Shown here piece by piece: positions 25,549 through 34,462 of a DNA stretch of 64,000 nt. The notes under the pieces are model-generated. The model was not told where the DNA came from. It did not search any database and was given only the letters and a program-made list of their open reading frames with translations. The stretch's first letter is position 1. Every line of letters begins with the position of its first letter. Location of the stretch: NCBI GenBank assembly GCA_017416345.1, contig JAFQCR010000027.1, positions 62,001 through 126,000 on the forward strand, read 5' to 3'. The DNA is from Clostridia bacterium. GTDB taxonomy: Bacteria; Bacillota; Clostridia; Oscillospirales; Acutalibacteraceae. The translations under genes and the position numbers were made by a program.

Positions 25549-27303
25549 TCAGTTCTTGATCTTAAGACCCTGGACACCGTCGTCGAGCTGATAGAGGTAC
25601 AGCCAATCAACGATGAAGCGGCTGGAATTCTGCCATTCTTCATGAGTGAGGTCATTACAAAGCAGACCGTTATTTTCGCGTCCTACCGAGAAGGAAAGCT
25701 CCATAAACATCCAGGAGTTTACAAATACATCGATATCCCATTCGGTGGTGTTGGTGGTATAGGTAAACCAGTTTTCACCGTCGAGATAGAAGCCCATTTC
25801 ATCCTCGTCCCACATGAAGCCATAGGTATGGAAATCGTCTGCAAAGGTCTTGCCATCGGGACAGTAGACCTTCTTATCGTTACCGTAGGTAGCACCGTCG
25901 AGAGAGGTGTGCTCATAGCCAAGAGATTTACCTAACCCCGTAGGCCATGCGTGACAGTTGGCCTGGGTTGCTTTGCCCTCACCGAAGCATTCATTCAGGT
26001 CGATCTCGGGAGAACCGAGAACATTGGTGCCGTCTGAGGTACCGTTGAACCAAAGCAACGACCAGAAGCCGGGACCGTCGGGACAAATGGCGCTCTTTTC
26101 AACATAGCCGTAATGGAAAGCCATATGCCTGTCGTTAGCTATGGTACCGCCATAATAGGTGTCCTCATCCTCCATACCCTGCACATAGAACTGACCGCCG
26201 GTCTGATAGACTATAGCAGAATCGTTGGACATACAAGACCACTTTCCGTTCTGGCCTGCACGGCTGAACTCGGGGTCATTCATTATACGCCACTTATTGA
26301 GATCAACACCCTCGGTGTCAAAGGTATCGTACCAGGTGGGATAATAGGTCTTGGAGCGGTCATAATTGGCCATTGCGGTCTCATAGCTGCCGGAGGTGGA
26401 ATTAGCATCAGTAACAGCGCCGGCCTGCAGCATTTTATAAAACTCGGAAACAGCTATACCGGTTGCGTGCGGACTGCCGCCGTTGAGGTAGATCTTCTTA
26501 CCCTTAACTGCGATGGAATACTCATCGTAATTGGTCAATGCAGTTACGCCGGGTCGGTCGGCATTGCCGATAACGATCTCATACTCGGCTTCTTTGACAT
26601 ATTCATCGTGAACCAAATCAATCTTGTAACCGGTGGTTTCAAGAATATAATCCTTCACCTTCTCTGCCTCGGTTTGAGGAAGATAAGAGAAGTTAAAGTG
26701 AGGTCTTACGATCTGGAATTTACTTATATTTACGCCGTTTACGGTGATATCCTTAAAGTCGCCTTGAGTAAGAGAAATATGCTCAATACCTCCCTTAATG
26801 CCTTCGGCTTTAAGGAAGTTTTTCACAAAATACTCACAAGCAGCTGTCAGAGATTCGGAGTTATAAGCATTGATAACTATCTTCTTGCCGATGGTGCAGA
26901 TGATATAATCATTATATCTTCCGCCGTTTTTGGACGCAAGGTGATCCAAAGCCTGCTGCGATTCGGGACGGTTGGTGGAGCCTATAAGTATCTCATAAGC
27001 ATCGGTGCCGTCCTCTGCATCGGAAGAGTTTTTAACCGATACGCCGAGGATCGACTTCATCTGCTTAAAGAGATAAGATGCCCTTGCGGTTTCCTCCATC
27101 TCACTTTTTTCGGGACGGACGATATCATAAACAGAAGCGCCGTCCTTGACAAAAACAACATCAGCCGTTGACAATGCACCCGCATTGACGGTAATGTCAC
27201 TTGCAGTACTGTCGGTCTTGTCGGTCGAGCCGTCGCCGCCGCAGCCTGCCAAAAGGCCAAATGCAACGACCAAAACTAACAATAGAGATAATAATCTTTT
27301 CAT
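25549..27303 (-). CDS. GH16 lipoprotein, paralog A
   Basis: This 584-residue secreted lipoprotein has a signal with LLAGC lipobox (C21), then a Ser/Thr/Asp-rich linker. Two similar alpha/beta units follow (about 103-165, EILIGSTNRPESQQAL..GRYNDYIICTIGKK; about 240-295, YEIVIGNADR..KIYLNGGSPHATGIAVSEF), resembling the N-terminal domains of GH20/GH67 enzymes. The C-terminal GH16 domain (about 320-584) has the catalytic motif E-I-D-L-N-E with E433, D435 and E438. The motif is of the beta-bulge type (ExDxxE) seen in laminarinases and agarases, so beta-1,3-glucan or galactan is plausible. Start 27303 follows GGAGG. It is the last of five tandem paralogs. Confidence 0.85.
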   Translation of the reverse strand: MKRLLSLLLVLVVAFGLLAGCGGDGSTDKTDSTASDITVNAGALSTADVVFVKDGASVYDIVRPEKSEMEETARASYLFKQMKSILGVSVKNSSDAEDGTDAYEILIGSTNRPESQQALDHLASKNGGRYNDYIICTIGKKIVINAYNSESLTAACEYFVKNFLKAEGIKGGIEHISLTQGDFKDITVNGVNISKFQIVRPHFNFSYLPQTEAEKVKDYILETTGYKIDLVHDEYVKEAEYEIVIGNADRPGVTALTNYDEYSIAVKGKKIYLNGGSPHATGIAVSEFYKMLQAGAVTDANSTSGSYETAMANYDRSKTYYPTWYDTFDTEGVDLNKWRIMNDPEFSRAGQNGKWSCMSNDSAIVYQTGGQFYVQGMEDEDTYYGGTIANDRHMAFHYGYVEKSAICPDGPGFWSLLWFNGTSDGTNVLGSPEIDLNECFGEGKATQANCHAWPTGLGKSLGYEHTSLDGATYGNDKKVYCPDGKTFADDFHTYGFMWDEDEMGFYLDGENWFTYTTNTTEWDIDVFVNSWMFMELSFSVGRENNGLLCNDLTHEEWQNSSRFIVDWLYLYQLDDGVQGLKIKN

Positions 27304-27331
27304 AATGGATACCTCCAAAAGTATTCAATTA

Positions 27332-27360
27332 ATTATACCTTAACGGTTCGGTTTTGTCAA
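27332..27360 (-). promoter_or_regulatory. Promoter of GH16 paralog A
   Basis: Minus-strand TTGACA (27360-27355) and TATAAT (27337-27332), both perfect, are 17 bp apart. Confidence 0.8.
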
Positions 27361-27410
27361 CAACATAACAGTTTTGTTAACATTTTTAAGCGGTTTTTTA
27401 CAAAAGCCAC

Positions 27411-27463
27411 CTTATTGTTTTGTATAAAACAATAAGGACTCTTACGCATTTATGTAAGAGTCC
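27411..27463 (-). terminator. Double hairpin terminator after GH16 paralog B
   Basis: Two hairpins in a row lie behind the gene: GACTCTTAC/GTAAGAGTC (27438-27462) and CCTTATTGTTTTG/ CAATAAGG (27411-27437). The second is AT-rich and would supply the U tract for the first. Confidence 0.7.
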
Positions 27464-27474
27464 AAAGTCATAAA

Positions 27475-29217
27475 TTATTTAAGCAAAAGGGTCTGCTTGC
27501 CGTTGTCAAGCTGATAGAGATACAGCCAATCACAAACAAGCTTAGAAGAATTCTGCCACTCCTCATCGGTGAGGTTATTGACCAGAAGGTTGTTGTTATC
27601 ACGGCCAACCGAGAAGGATAATTTCATATAAAGATAGGTATTGACAAATGCGTCGATATCGTATTCCTTTTGGCTGATATCGTAAGAGAACCAGATATCA
27701 CCGTCGGCTGTGAAGGTCATCTGGGTCTCATCCCAAAGGAAACCGAAGGTATGGTATTCATCGGCCCAGGTTCCGCCGTCGGGATGGTAGTACTTTTTAG
27801 CGGCACCGTAAGTCTTACCGTCAAGTGATTCGTGCTCAAGACCTGCCTCTTTACCCAAGGCTGTAGGCCATTTATGGCAGTTTGCCTGCGTTGCATGACC
27901 GTTACCGAAGCACTCATTCAGGTCGATCTCGGCCTTATAGAACTGATTGGTACCGTCGGATGTGCTGGAGAACCAAAGCAACGACCAGAAGCCGTCACCG
28001 TCGGGACAGATAACGCTGTGCTCGACATAGCCGTACTGGAAGGCCATTGTATGGCTGTTTGTCAAGGTGCCGCCCCAATAGCCCTCATCATTTTCGTGGC
28101 CGTAGATCCAAAAATTACCGTCACGCTGGAAAACATAGGTAGGATCGTCGGTCATACCGGAATATTTACCGTTCTGACCTGCACGTCCAAACTCGGTACC
28201 CTTCATAAGACGCCATTTTGTGGTGTCGATGGTATCGCCATCGAAGTTGTCGTAATATACGGGGTAGTATGTAGTGGCGCGGTCATAATTGGCCATTGCA
28301 GTCTCATAAGAGCCTGTAACGGTGTCGGCATCGGTAATAGCGCCCTTGCCGAGATGCTTTACAAACTCCGAAACAGCCATTGCGGTTGCGTGAGCACTTC
28401 CGCCGTTCAGATAGATCTTATTTCCGCTGACGGTTATGTCATAAGCATCATAATCGGTGATCTTTTTACCGTCCTTGCGGTTGGTGTTGCCGACAACGAT
28501 CTCGTAGGTTCCCTCTTCTACGTATGTATCGTGCTCAAGGGGGAGCATATAGCCGGTGGTCTGATAGACTGCTTCGATCATTTTATCGATTTCTACCTGA
28601 GCAAGATAAGAGCCGTTGAAATGGGGTCTGATAACGCTGAAGGAGCTTATATTGGTGCCGTTTACGGTTACATCCTTAAAGTTACCCTCGGTTGCGTAAA
28701 CATAGTCGATACCGCCCTTTACACCCTCGGGCTTGACATAGTTTTCAACAAAATACTTGCAGGCGGCTTCAAGTGACTCGGCATTGTAAGCATTAATGAC
28801 GATCTTCTTACCGATGGTACAGATAACATAGTCGTTATATCGGCCGCTTGCCTTGGTCTTCAGATGATCCAAAGCCTGCTTGGATTCGGGTCGGTTGGTT
28901 GAACCTACAAGTATCTCATACTTATCGGTACCGTCCTTTTCGTCCGATTCGTTTTTAAGATTTACGCCAAGCTTATTTTTCAACTGCTTGAAGATATAGC
29001 TTGATTTTGTTGCTTCATCCATCTTACCCTCTGCAGGGCGGACGATGTTATAAACCGATTCGCCGTTTTTAATAAAAATGACATCGGCAACAGAAATTCC
29101 GTTGGCGTTGGTGCCGGCATTTGCTCCGGAATCACCGTTGTCACCATCTCCTCCGCAACCTGCCAAAAGTCCGATGGCGAGTACAAAAGCAAGTAATAAT
29201 GAAATAGCCTTTTTCAT
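27475..29217 (-). CDS. GH16 lipoprotein, paralog B
   Basis: This 580-residue lipoprotein (LLAGC lipobox, C21; Asn/Gly-rich linker) has the same plan as its neighbours: two GH20/GH67-N-like units (about 100-162 and 238-292) and a GH16 domain with catalytic E430, D432 and E435 in E-I-D-L-N-E. It is closest by eye to paralog C in the GH16 domain (shared KGSEF/KGTEF and GYVEHSVICPDGDGFWSLLWF). The ATG follows GGGAGG. It has its own promoter and terminator and so need not be co-transcribed with the other copies. Confidence 0.85.
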   Translation of the reverse strand: MKKAISLLLAFVLAIGLLAGCGGDGDNGDSGANAGTNANGISVADVIFIKNGESVYNIVRPAEGKMDEATKSSYIFKQLKNKLGVNLKNESDEKDGTDKYEILVGSTNRPESKQALDHLKTKASGRYNDYVICTIGKKIVINAYNAESLEAACKYFVENYVKPEGVKGGIDYVYATEGNFKDVTVNGTNISSFSVIRPHFNGSYLAQVEIDKMIEAVYQTTGYMLPLEHDTYVEEGTYEIVVGNTNRKDGKKITDYDAYDITVSGNKIYLNGGSAHATAMAVSEFVKHLGKGAITDADTVTGSYETAMANYDRATTYYPVYYDNFDGDTIDTTKWRLMKGTEFGRAGQNGKYSGMTDDPTYVFQRDGNFWIYGHENDEGYWGGTLTNSHTMAFQYGYVEHSVICPDGDGFWSLLWFSSTSDGTNQFYKAEIDLNECFGNGHATQANCHKWPTALGKEAGLEHESLDGKTYGAAKKYYHPDGGTWADEYHTFGFLWDETQMTFTADGDIWFSYDISQKEYDIDAFVNTYLYMKLSFSVGRDNNNLLVNNLTDEEWQNSSKLVCDWLYLYQLDNGKQTLLLK

Positions 29218-29244
29218 AATATTCCTCCCGAACTTAATAATACG

Positions 29245-29273
29245 AATTTAACACAAACCGCAAATATTGTCAA
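29245..29273 (-). promoter_or_regulatory. Promoter of GH16 paralog B
   Basis: Minus-strand TTGACA (29273-29268) and TAAATT (29250-29245) are 17 bp apart. Confidence 0.7.
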
Positions 29274-29324
29274 GATATCATTAAAGATTTGTCGTTTTCT
29301 GTGATTTCACGCTTCAATAATACA

Positions 29325-29629
29325 AAAAGCCTCCGAAATAAGGGAGTTGCGGTTAGGGATAATTCGCCCAAAACAGCGACTTTTTGCGGCCTAATGCGTC
29401 AAAAGCCCACGGTACACGTCAGTGTTACCGTAGGCTTTTTCCTTTTATACCAACAAAAATCCATCTGTTTTGGGTGCAAGGCAGTTTTGTAGGATGAAAT
29501 TTGAAGTTGCTGCGAGGTTGAAAAATGCAGGAATACTGCCGTATTTCAAGGCTTTTCAACGAGCGGCGGCTCAAATTTCACCGAAAAACCGATTTCTCCC
29601 TAACCGCAACTCCCTTAAATCGAAGGCTT
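29325..29629 (-). terminator. Terminator of GH16 paralog C, split by an insertion
   Basis: On the minus strand AAAGCCTTCGATTT (29629-29616) would pair with AAATCGGAGGCTTTTT-like sequence (29338-29325; actual loop side TTTCGGAGGC then TTTTTG). The two halves form a standard terminator stem with a U tract but are now separated by about 280 bp of a MITE-like element. Confidence 0.6.
29339..29617. mobile_element. MITE-like element with 21-bp terminal inverted repeats
   Basis: A perfect 21-bp inverted repeat (29339-29359 and 29597-29617; begins TAAGGGAGTTGCGG) bounds a 279-bp non-coding segment. Inside are a strong hairpin (AAAGCCCACGGTA with TACCGTAGGCTTTT, about 29401-29440) and nested arms TGAAATTTGA/TCAAATTTCA and TTGAAAA/TTTTCAA in the right half. 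No frame for a transposase exists, so movement would need a partner element elsewhere. It lies in the loop of a terminator stem. With the promoter of paralog B it accounts for the gap 29218-29634. Confidence 0.75.
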
Positions 29630-29634
29630 TCATC

Positions 29635-31386
29635 TTACTTATATTCGATAAACTGAACGCCGTCGTCAAACTGATAAAGGTAGATCCAATCACAGCAAAG
29701 AACATTGGTGTTCTGCCATTCGTACTCGGTAAGATTCTCAACAAGCAGGTTGTTGTTGTAACGGCCGACCGAGTAGGATAACTTCATATAGAGGTTTGCA
29801 TCGACAAATGCATCAATGTCCTCAGGTGTCTGGGTGATATCGTAAGAGAAGAAAACTTTACCGTCGGCGGTAAAGGACATCTGGGTCGCATCCCAAAGAA
29901 AACCGAAGGTGTGGAAGCCGTCAGCCCAGGTGCCGCCATCGGGATGGTAATACTTCTTATCGGTACCATACTTTGCACCGTCAAGCGATTGGTGCTCATA
30001 ACCCAAGGAAGTACCGTACGCTGTGGGCCACTTGTGGCAGTTGGCCTGGGTCGCAGTACCGTTACCGAAGCACTCGTTCAGGTCGATCTCGGCACCGAAC
30101 AGCACATTATCGGCATCACCGCGGTTATCGAACCAAAGCAACGACCAGAAGCCGTCACCGTCGGGACAGATAACGCTGTGCTCAACGTATCCGTAATGGA
30201 AACGCATTGTCTTATTGTTGACAAGCGTTCCGCCGTAATAAGAATCGTTATCCTCGTGACCGTAGATCCAGAACTTACCGTCACGTACAAAAACAAAGTT
30301 GGGGTCGTCGGTCATGCCCGAAAGCTTACCGTTCTGACCGTCTTTTCTGAACTCTGAGCCCTTCATAAGACGCCACTTGGTGGTATCGATGCCGTCACCG
30401 TCAAAGTTATCGTAATAAACTGGACGGTAGGTCTTTGCGAGATCATAACCGTTGAGAGCGGTATTGTAATCGGCGTTGGCGACCGAGTTGGCATCGGTAA
30501 CATTTCCCTTATACAAAAGCTTGGCAAACTCGGAAACAGCCATAGAGGTTGCGTGGGCGCTTCCGCCGTTCAAGTAGACCTTAGTGCCGCTGACGGTGAT
30601 ATCATAGGTCTCATAACCCGTAACGGTCTTTACATCCTTACGGTCGGTATTGCCGACAACGATCTCATGAGTACCCTCTTTTACATACTTATCGTCAACT
30701 ATCGGGAGCTTGTATCCCGTTTTGGTATAAACGGTATCGACGATCTTTTCCATCTCAAGCTGAGTGAGATATGAGGAATTAAAATGGGGTCTTACAATGG
30801 TGAAATCACTGATATTTACACCGTTGATGGTGTAGGTCTCCCAGGTGCCCTCAGCGGCATATGTATACTCAATTCCGCCCTTGATACCCTCTGCTTTAAC
30901 GTAATTCTTCATAAAATAATCAGAAGCAGCCTTAAGACCGTCGATGCAGTATGCATTGATAACGATCTTCTTGCCGATGGTGCAGATAATGAAATCATCA
31001 TAACGTCCGCCGGTCTTGGCTTTAAGGTGATCCAAAGCCTGCTTGGACTCGGGACGGTTGGTGTTACCTACAAGTATCTCATACTTATCGGTACCGTCAG
31101 ATGTGTCAGCCTCGTTTTTAACAGAAGGTCCAAAAGTATCCTTCATTTTCTTGAAGATATTGCTGGCTCTGTTGCCTTCCTCAAGCTCACCGGTTTCGGG
31201 ACGGACGATGGTATAGACCGATTCACCGTTATTGACAAAAACAACATCTTCCTTGCTTAAAGCGCCTTCATTTGCTCCGCCTTGGCTTACGGTCGGTTCA
31301 TCGCCGCTGTCCCCGCTACCGCCACAGCCGGCCATTAGGCCAAGAGAAACAAACAAGACCATTAAAATAGCTATAAGTTTTTTCAT
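29635..31386 (-). CDS. GH16 lipoprotein, paralog C
   Basis: This 583-residue lipoprotein has the lipobox LMAGC (C21), two GH20/GH67-N-like units (about 102-165 and 240-295) and a GH16 domain with E433, D435 and E438 in E-I-D-L-N-E. The first roughly 65 codons and the promoter are nearly identical in DNA to those of paralog D, whereas the rest of the protein is closer to paralog B, suggesting gene conversion of the 5' end. The ATG follows GGAGG. The enzyme would act at the outer face of the cell on a beta-linked polysaccharide. Confidence 0.85.
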   Translation of the reverse strand: MKKLIAILMVLFVSLGLMAGCGGSGDSGDEPTVSQGGANEGALSKEDVVFVNNGESVYTIVRPETGELEEGNRASNIFKKMKDTFGPSVKNEADTSDGTDKYEILVGNTNRPESKQALDHLKAKTGGRYDDFIICTIGKKIVINAYCIDGLKAASDYFMKNYVKAEGIKGGIEYTYAAEGTWETYTINGVNISDFTIVRPHFNSSYLTQLEMEKIVDTVYTKTGYKLPIVDDKYVKEGTHEIVVGNTDRKDVKTVTGYETYDITVSGTKVYLNGGSAHATSMAVSEFAKLLYKGNVTDANSVANADYNTALNGYDLAKTYRPVYYDNFDGDGIDTTKWRLMKGSEFRKDGQNGKLSGMTDDPNFVFVRDGKFWIYGHEDNDSYYGGTLVNNKTMRFHYGYVEHSVICPDGDGFWSLLWFDNRGDADNVLFGAEIDLNECFGNGTATQANCHKWPTAYGTSLGYEHQSLDGAKYGTDKKYYHPDGGTWADGFHTFGFLWDATQMSFTADGKVFFSYDITQTPEDIDAFVDANLYMKLSYSVGRYNNNLLVENLTEYEWQNTNVLCCDWIYLYQFDDGVQFIEYK

Positions 31387-31412
31387 AAAAACCTCCGAAT
31401 ATTATTTTAAAT

Positions 31413-31441
31413 ATTTTACCATACAGCACAAATTTTGTCAA
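31413..31441 (-). promoter_or_regulatory. Promoter of GH16 paralog C
   Basis: Minus-strand TTGACA (31441-31436) and TAAAAT (31418-31413) are 17 bp apart. The whole stretch 31381-31480 is almost the same as 33291-33390 upstream of paralog D. Confidence 0.8.
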
Positions 31442-31485
31442 CCGGACAAACACAATATGGACAGAAATGCTTTTATGTGCAAAAC

Positions 31486-31514
31486 AAACGCCCCTTGAAG
31501 TACAAGAGGCGTTT
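31486..31514 (-). terminator. Terminator of GH16 paralog D
   Basis: AAACGCC-CCTTG and CAAG-AGGCGTTT form a stem around a short loop, followed on the minus strand by GTTTTG. Confidence 0.75.
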
Positions 31515-31523
31515 GAAAAATTT

Positions 31524-33296
31524 TTATTTCAGATATATAATATCCTGAATACTGTCGTCAAATTGATATAAATATACATAGTCTACGATCATCGTACTGC
31601 TGTTTTCCCATTGCTCCTCGGTGACCTGGTTGATGTCAAGGTTATTGTTCTCACGTGCGACCGAGAAGCCTATCTTCATACAAAGGTATGTTTCAACAAA
31701 AGCATCAATATCATATTCGGTTGAAAATTCATACTTAAAATGCACCTTTCCGTCGGCTACCATGGTCATTTGTGTCTCATCCCAGATAAGTCCGTAGGTG
31801 TGGAAATTGTCCGAGAAGGTCTTACCGTCGGGGCAATGATAAATTCTATCATTTTTATAGGGTGAGTTATCAAACGATATATGCTCTTTACCCGCTAGTT
31901 TACCTTTAACATTTACATGAGCATGACAATTGAAGTAGGTCATCCTGCCGTTGCCGAAACACTCATTCAAGTCAATTTCGGGACGGTAGTAACCTTGATT
32001 AGCACCTGTAAACGGTCCTGCATTTGAATCATCGGGTTGATAAAAATATATCAACGACCAGAATCCCGGACCGTCGGGACAAAGGGCGCTCATTTCGACA
32101 TAGCCGTATCTGAATACCATTATATTATCGTTCAGGATGCAACCGCCATAATACGCATCCTCTTTTTCCTGCGCATTGATATAAAACTTGCCGTCCTTTT
32201 GATAAACATATTCCGGGTCATCACTCATTAGAGAACGCTTGCCGTTCTGACCATCGCGACCGAATTCACCCTTATCCATCAACCGCCATTTCGAGGTATC
32301 AAGCACATCACCGTCAAAGGTATCGTACCAGGTCGGAGTGTAGGTCGTCTTCTTGTCGTAGGAGGCAATTGCTGACTTATAGCTTCCCGTTACAGAATCG
32401 GCATCGGTCACGCTACCCTTTTTCAACAGCTTTCCAAACTCGGAAACAGCCATTCCCGTTGCATGGGGGCTTCCGCCGTTGAGATAGACCTTGTTTCCCT
32501 TAATTAAAATGCTGAATTTATCGGTATCATCTGTTGTTTCAACACCGTCACGGTCACAGTTTCCTATAATTATCTCATAATCGTCCGGTTCGGTATATTC
32601 ATCATCAAGCAAATACAGCTTATACCCCGTAACGGATTTGATATCCTCAATCACCTTTTCGGTCTCAAGGTGCTGAAGATATGAAGAATTAAGATGAGGT
32701 CTGATAATTGTAAATTTAGAAATATGTGTGCCGTTTATAGTAATATCCGAGTATTCTCCCTCGGGAGCACAAATGTACTCGATACCGCCTGTAACGGTCG
32801 TACCTTTTAAATAATTTTGACAGAAATATTCGCAGGCAGATTGCAGGGCTTCGGCAGTATGAGCATTGATGACGATCTTTTTGCCGATCGAACAAATAAT
32901 ATAATCGTTATATCTTCCCCTTCCGACCGAAACCATATATTTGATTGCCTGCTTCGATTCGGGTCGGTTGGTGGGGCCTATAAGTATCTCGTATTTATCG
33001 GTACCGTCACCGGTATCGTCGGTGTTTTTGAGCTTGATTCCAAGAGCGGAACGCATGTTTTTGAAAAGCTCGGACGCCAAAACATCTTCACCGAATTCAC
33101 CGTTTTCGGGACGGACGATGGTATAGACCGATTCACCGTTATTGACAAAAACAACATCGTCCTTGCTCAAAGCGCCTTCATTTGCTCCGCCTTGGCTTGC
33201 GGTCGGTTCATCGCCGCTGTCCACGCTACCGCCACAGCCGGCTATTAGGCCAAGAGAAACAAACAAAACCATTAAAATAGCTATAAGTTTTTTCAT
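31524..33296 (-). CDS. GH16 lipoprotein, paralog D
   Basis: This 590-residue lipoprotein has the lipobox LIAGC (C21), two GH20/GH67-N-like units (about 102-165 and 239-295) and a GH16 domain with E440, D442 and E445 in E-I-D-L-N-E. A loop before the catalytic strand is 7-10 residues longer than in A-C (YQPDDSNAGPFTGANQGYYR), which could change the substrate cleft. The signal peptide, linker and promoter are nearly identical to those of paralog C. The ATG follows GGAGG. Confidence 0.85.
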   Translation of the reverse strand: MKKLIAILMVLFVSLGLIAGCGGSVDSGDEPTASQGGANEGALSKDDVVFVNNGESVYTIVRPENGEFGEDVLASELFKNMRSALGIKLKNTDDTGDGTDKYEILIGPTNRPESKQAIKYMVSVGRGRYNDYIICSIGKKIVINAHTAEALQSACEYFCQNYLKGTTVTGGIEYICAPEGEYSDITINGTHISKFTIIRPHLNSSYLQHLETEKVIEDIKSVTGYKLYLLDDEYTEPDDYEIIIGNCDRDGVETTDDTDKFSILIKGNKVYLNGGSPHATGMAVSEFGKLLKKGSVTDADSVTGSYKSAIASYDKKTTYTPTWYDTFDGDVLDTSKWRLMDKGEFGRDGQNGKRSLMSDDPEYVYQKDGKFYINAQEKEDAYYGGCILNDNIMVFRYGYVEMSALCPDGPGFWSLIYFYQPDDSNAGPFTGANQGYYRPEIDLNECFGNGRMTYFNCHAHVNVKGKLAGKEHISFDNSPYKNDRIYHCPDGKTFSDNFHTYGLIWDETQMTMVADGKVHFKYEFSTEYDIDAFVETYLCMKIGFSVARENNNLDINQVTEEQWENSSTMIVDYVYLYQFDDSIQDIIYLK

Positions 33297-33322
33297 AAAA
33301 ACCTCCGCACATTATTTTAAAT

Positions 33323-33351
33323 ATTTTACCATACAGCACAAATTTTGTCAA
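33323..33351 (-). promoter_or_regulatory. Promoter of GH16 paralog D
   Basis: Minus-strand TTGACA (33351-33346) and TAAAAT (33328-33323) are 17 bp apart, duplicated from or to paralog C. Confidence 0.8.
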
Positions 33352-33433
33352 CCGCACAAACACAATATGGATAGAAATGCTTTTCTGTGAAAAACAATAT
33401 CCATTTTAAACACGATCAGATAACAAAACAGAC

Positions 33434-33457
33434 GGACACATTTAAGAAATCGTGTCC
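33434..33457 (-). terminator. Weak hairpin after the beta-propeller glycosidase gene
   Basis: GGACAC and GTGTCC pair around a 12-nt loop, with scattered T residues on the minus-strand side. It is the only terminator-like structure between this gene and paralog D. Confidence 0.45.
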
Positions 33458-33482
33458 TTCTAAAATCATTATACAGAAAATC

Positions 33483-34412
33483 TCATACATCATTTTCCCA
33501 AACGATCGGCACAACATTGATTCCGTTTTGGGGATAAAATGCAGATAAAAGGTAATCACCGCTTGAATCGGAATATATTTCGCCTGCGTGTGCAGGTAGC
33601 ATTGCAAGCGGTGCAGTTGATTTGAGGCCATCCATTGTACGCGCACCAAATACAAAGCATCTGTGGTCATAGCTTCCTGCCCTATTATCCCAGATCGTCC
33701 ACATCAAATAATAAAAGCCTTTTCTCTTAAAAAGGAACGGCGACTCCGAAGCCGTCGACTTTCCGCTTTCGTTATACCATGGATTGACCTGCAACACCTT
33801 AGGAGGTGAAAAGGTTAAAAAATCGGTTGTAGTCCTAAAACCCACCCGGTTTTCAACCGCATATACAATATAGTAAACACCGTTCTCCGAAAAGACAAAC
33901 GGGTCACGCGCAGAAGGATGCTCTTTAAACAATCTGCAACGCTCAAACACTTTAAAATCCGATGTTTTAGCCATACGCATATATTGAGGCCCGTAAAATA
34001 TATTATAGCCGCCTTTTGAATCGGTCAATATATGCGGAGCATGACATTCCTTTATTTCATCAGGTCGGTCGTGAGGATATAGTATCTTCTCGTTATCTTT
34101 AAAAGCATCTTTATGAAGGATATCGGCCATTGTATCACCAACAGCGGTAGCATGAAACAGCATATTTTCCGCGTCATGCAAGCATTTCACTGAATTGTAT
34201 TCATCAACAAAGTCAGGTGGTGTGGGATGAGTGATGCCAACCAAATGCCATTGTCCGTTATCGTTCAGAATACTGAAATCATTAACGGTCCAATCCTCAT
34301 AGTATTTATTTTTGGTAAAATATACACTGTTTTCGCCACGGTATGTGTCGCCCTTGGGACGGTATACCGTCGTATATTCTCCGTTTAAAATCGGAAACGG
34401 AATTTTTTCCAT
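33483..34412 (-). CDS. Five-bladed beta-propeller glycosidase (GH43/GH32 clan-like)
   Basis: This protein of 309 residues has the repeating strand pattern of five-bladed propeller enzymes: WTVNDFSILNDNGQWHLVGITH near the start (first blade and probable catalytic Asp), HAPHILTDSKGGYNIFYG and ARDPFVFSENGVYYIVY for the middle blades and ASESPFLFKRKGFYYLMWT later (probable acid Glu). No signal peptide is seen, so it is probably cytoplasmic, unlike the GH16 proteins around it. Start 34412 follows GGAGGTG by 5 nt. It lies 50 bp behind paralog E with no terminator between and is likely co-transcribed. The exact family within the clan is uncertain. Confidence 0.65.
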   Translation of the reverse strand: MEKIPFPILNGEYTTVYRPKGDTYRGENSVYFTKNKYYEDWTVNDFSILNDNGQWHLVGITHPTPPDFVDEYNSVKCLHDAENMLFHATAVGDTMADILHKDAFKDNEKILYPHDRPDEIKECHAPHILTDSKGGYNIFYGPQYMRMAKTSDFKVFERCRLFKEHPSARDPFVFSENGVYYIVYAVENRVGFRTTTDFLTFSPPKVLQVNPWYNESGKSTASESPFLFKRKGFYYLMWTIWDNRAGSYDHRCFVFGARTMDGLKSTAPLAMLPAHAGEIYSDSSGDYLLSAFYPQNGINVVPIVWENDV

Positions 34413-34462
34413 AACAACACCTCCGACTATCTGCAAACAGTTGAAAAATCCACTGTTCTTAA

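Noticed and set aside
26113-31260. Plus-strand frames of 148-352 codons across the GH16 array
   Set aside because: They recur at the same place opposite each GH16 paralog and mirror its sequence; none has a start signal.
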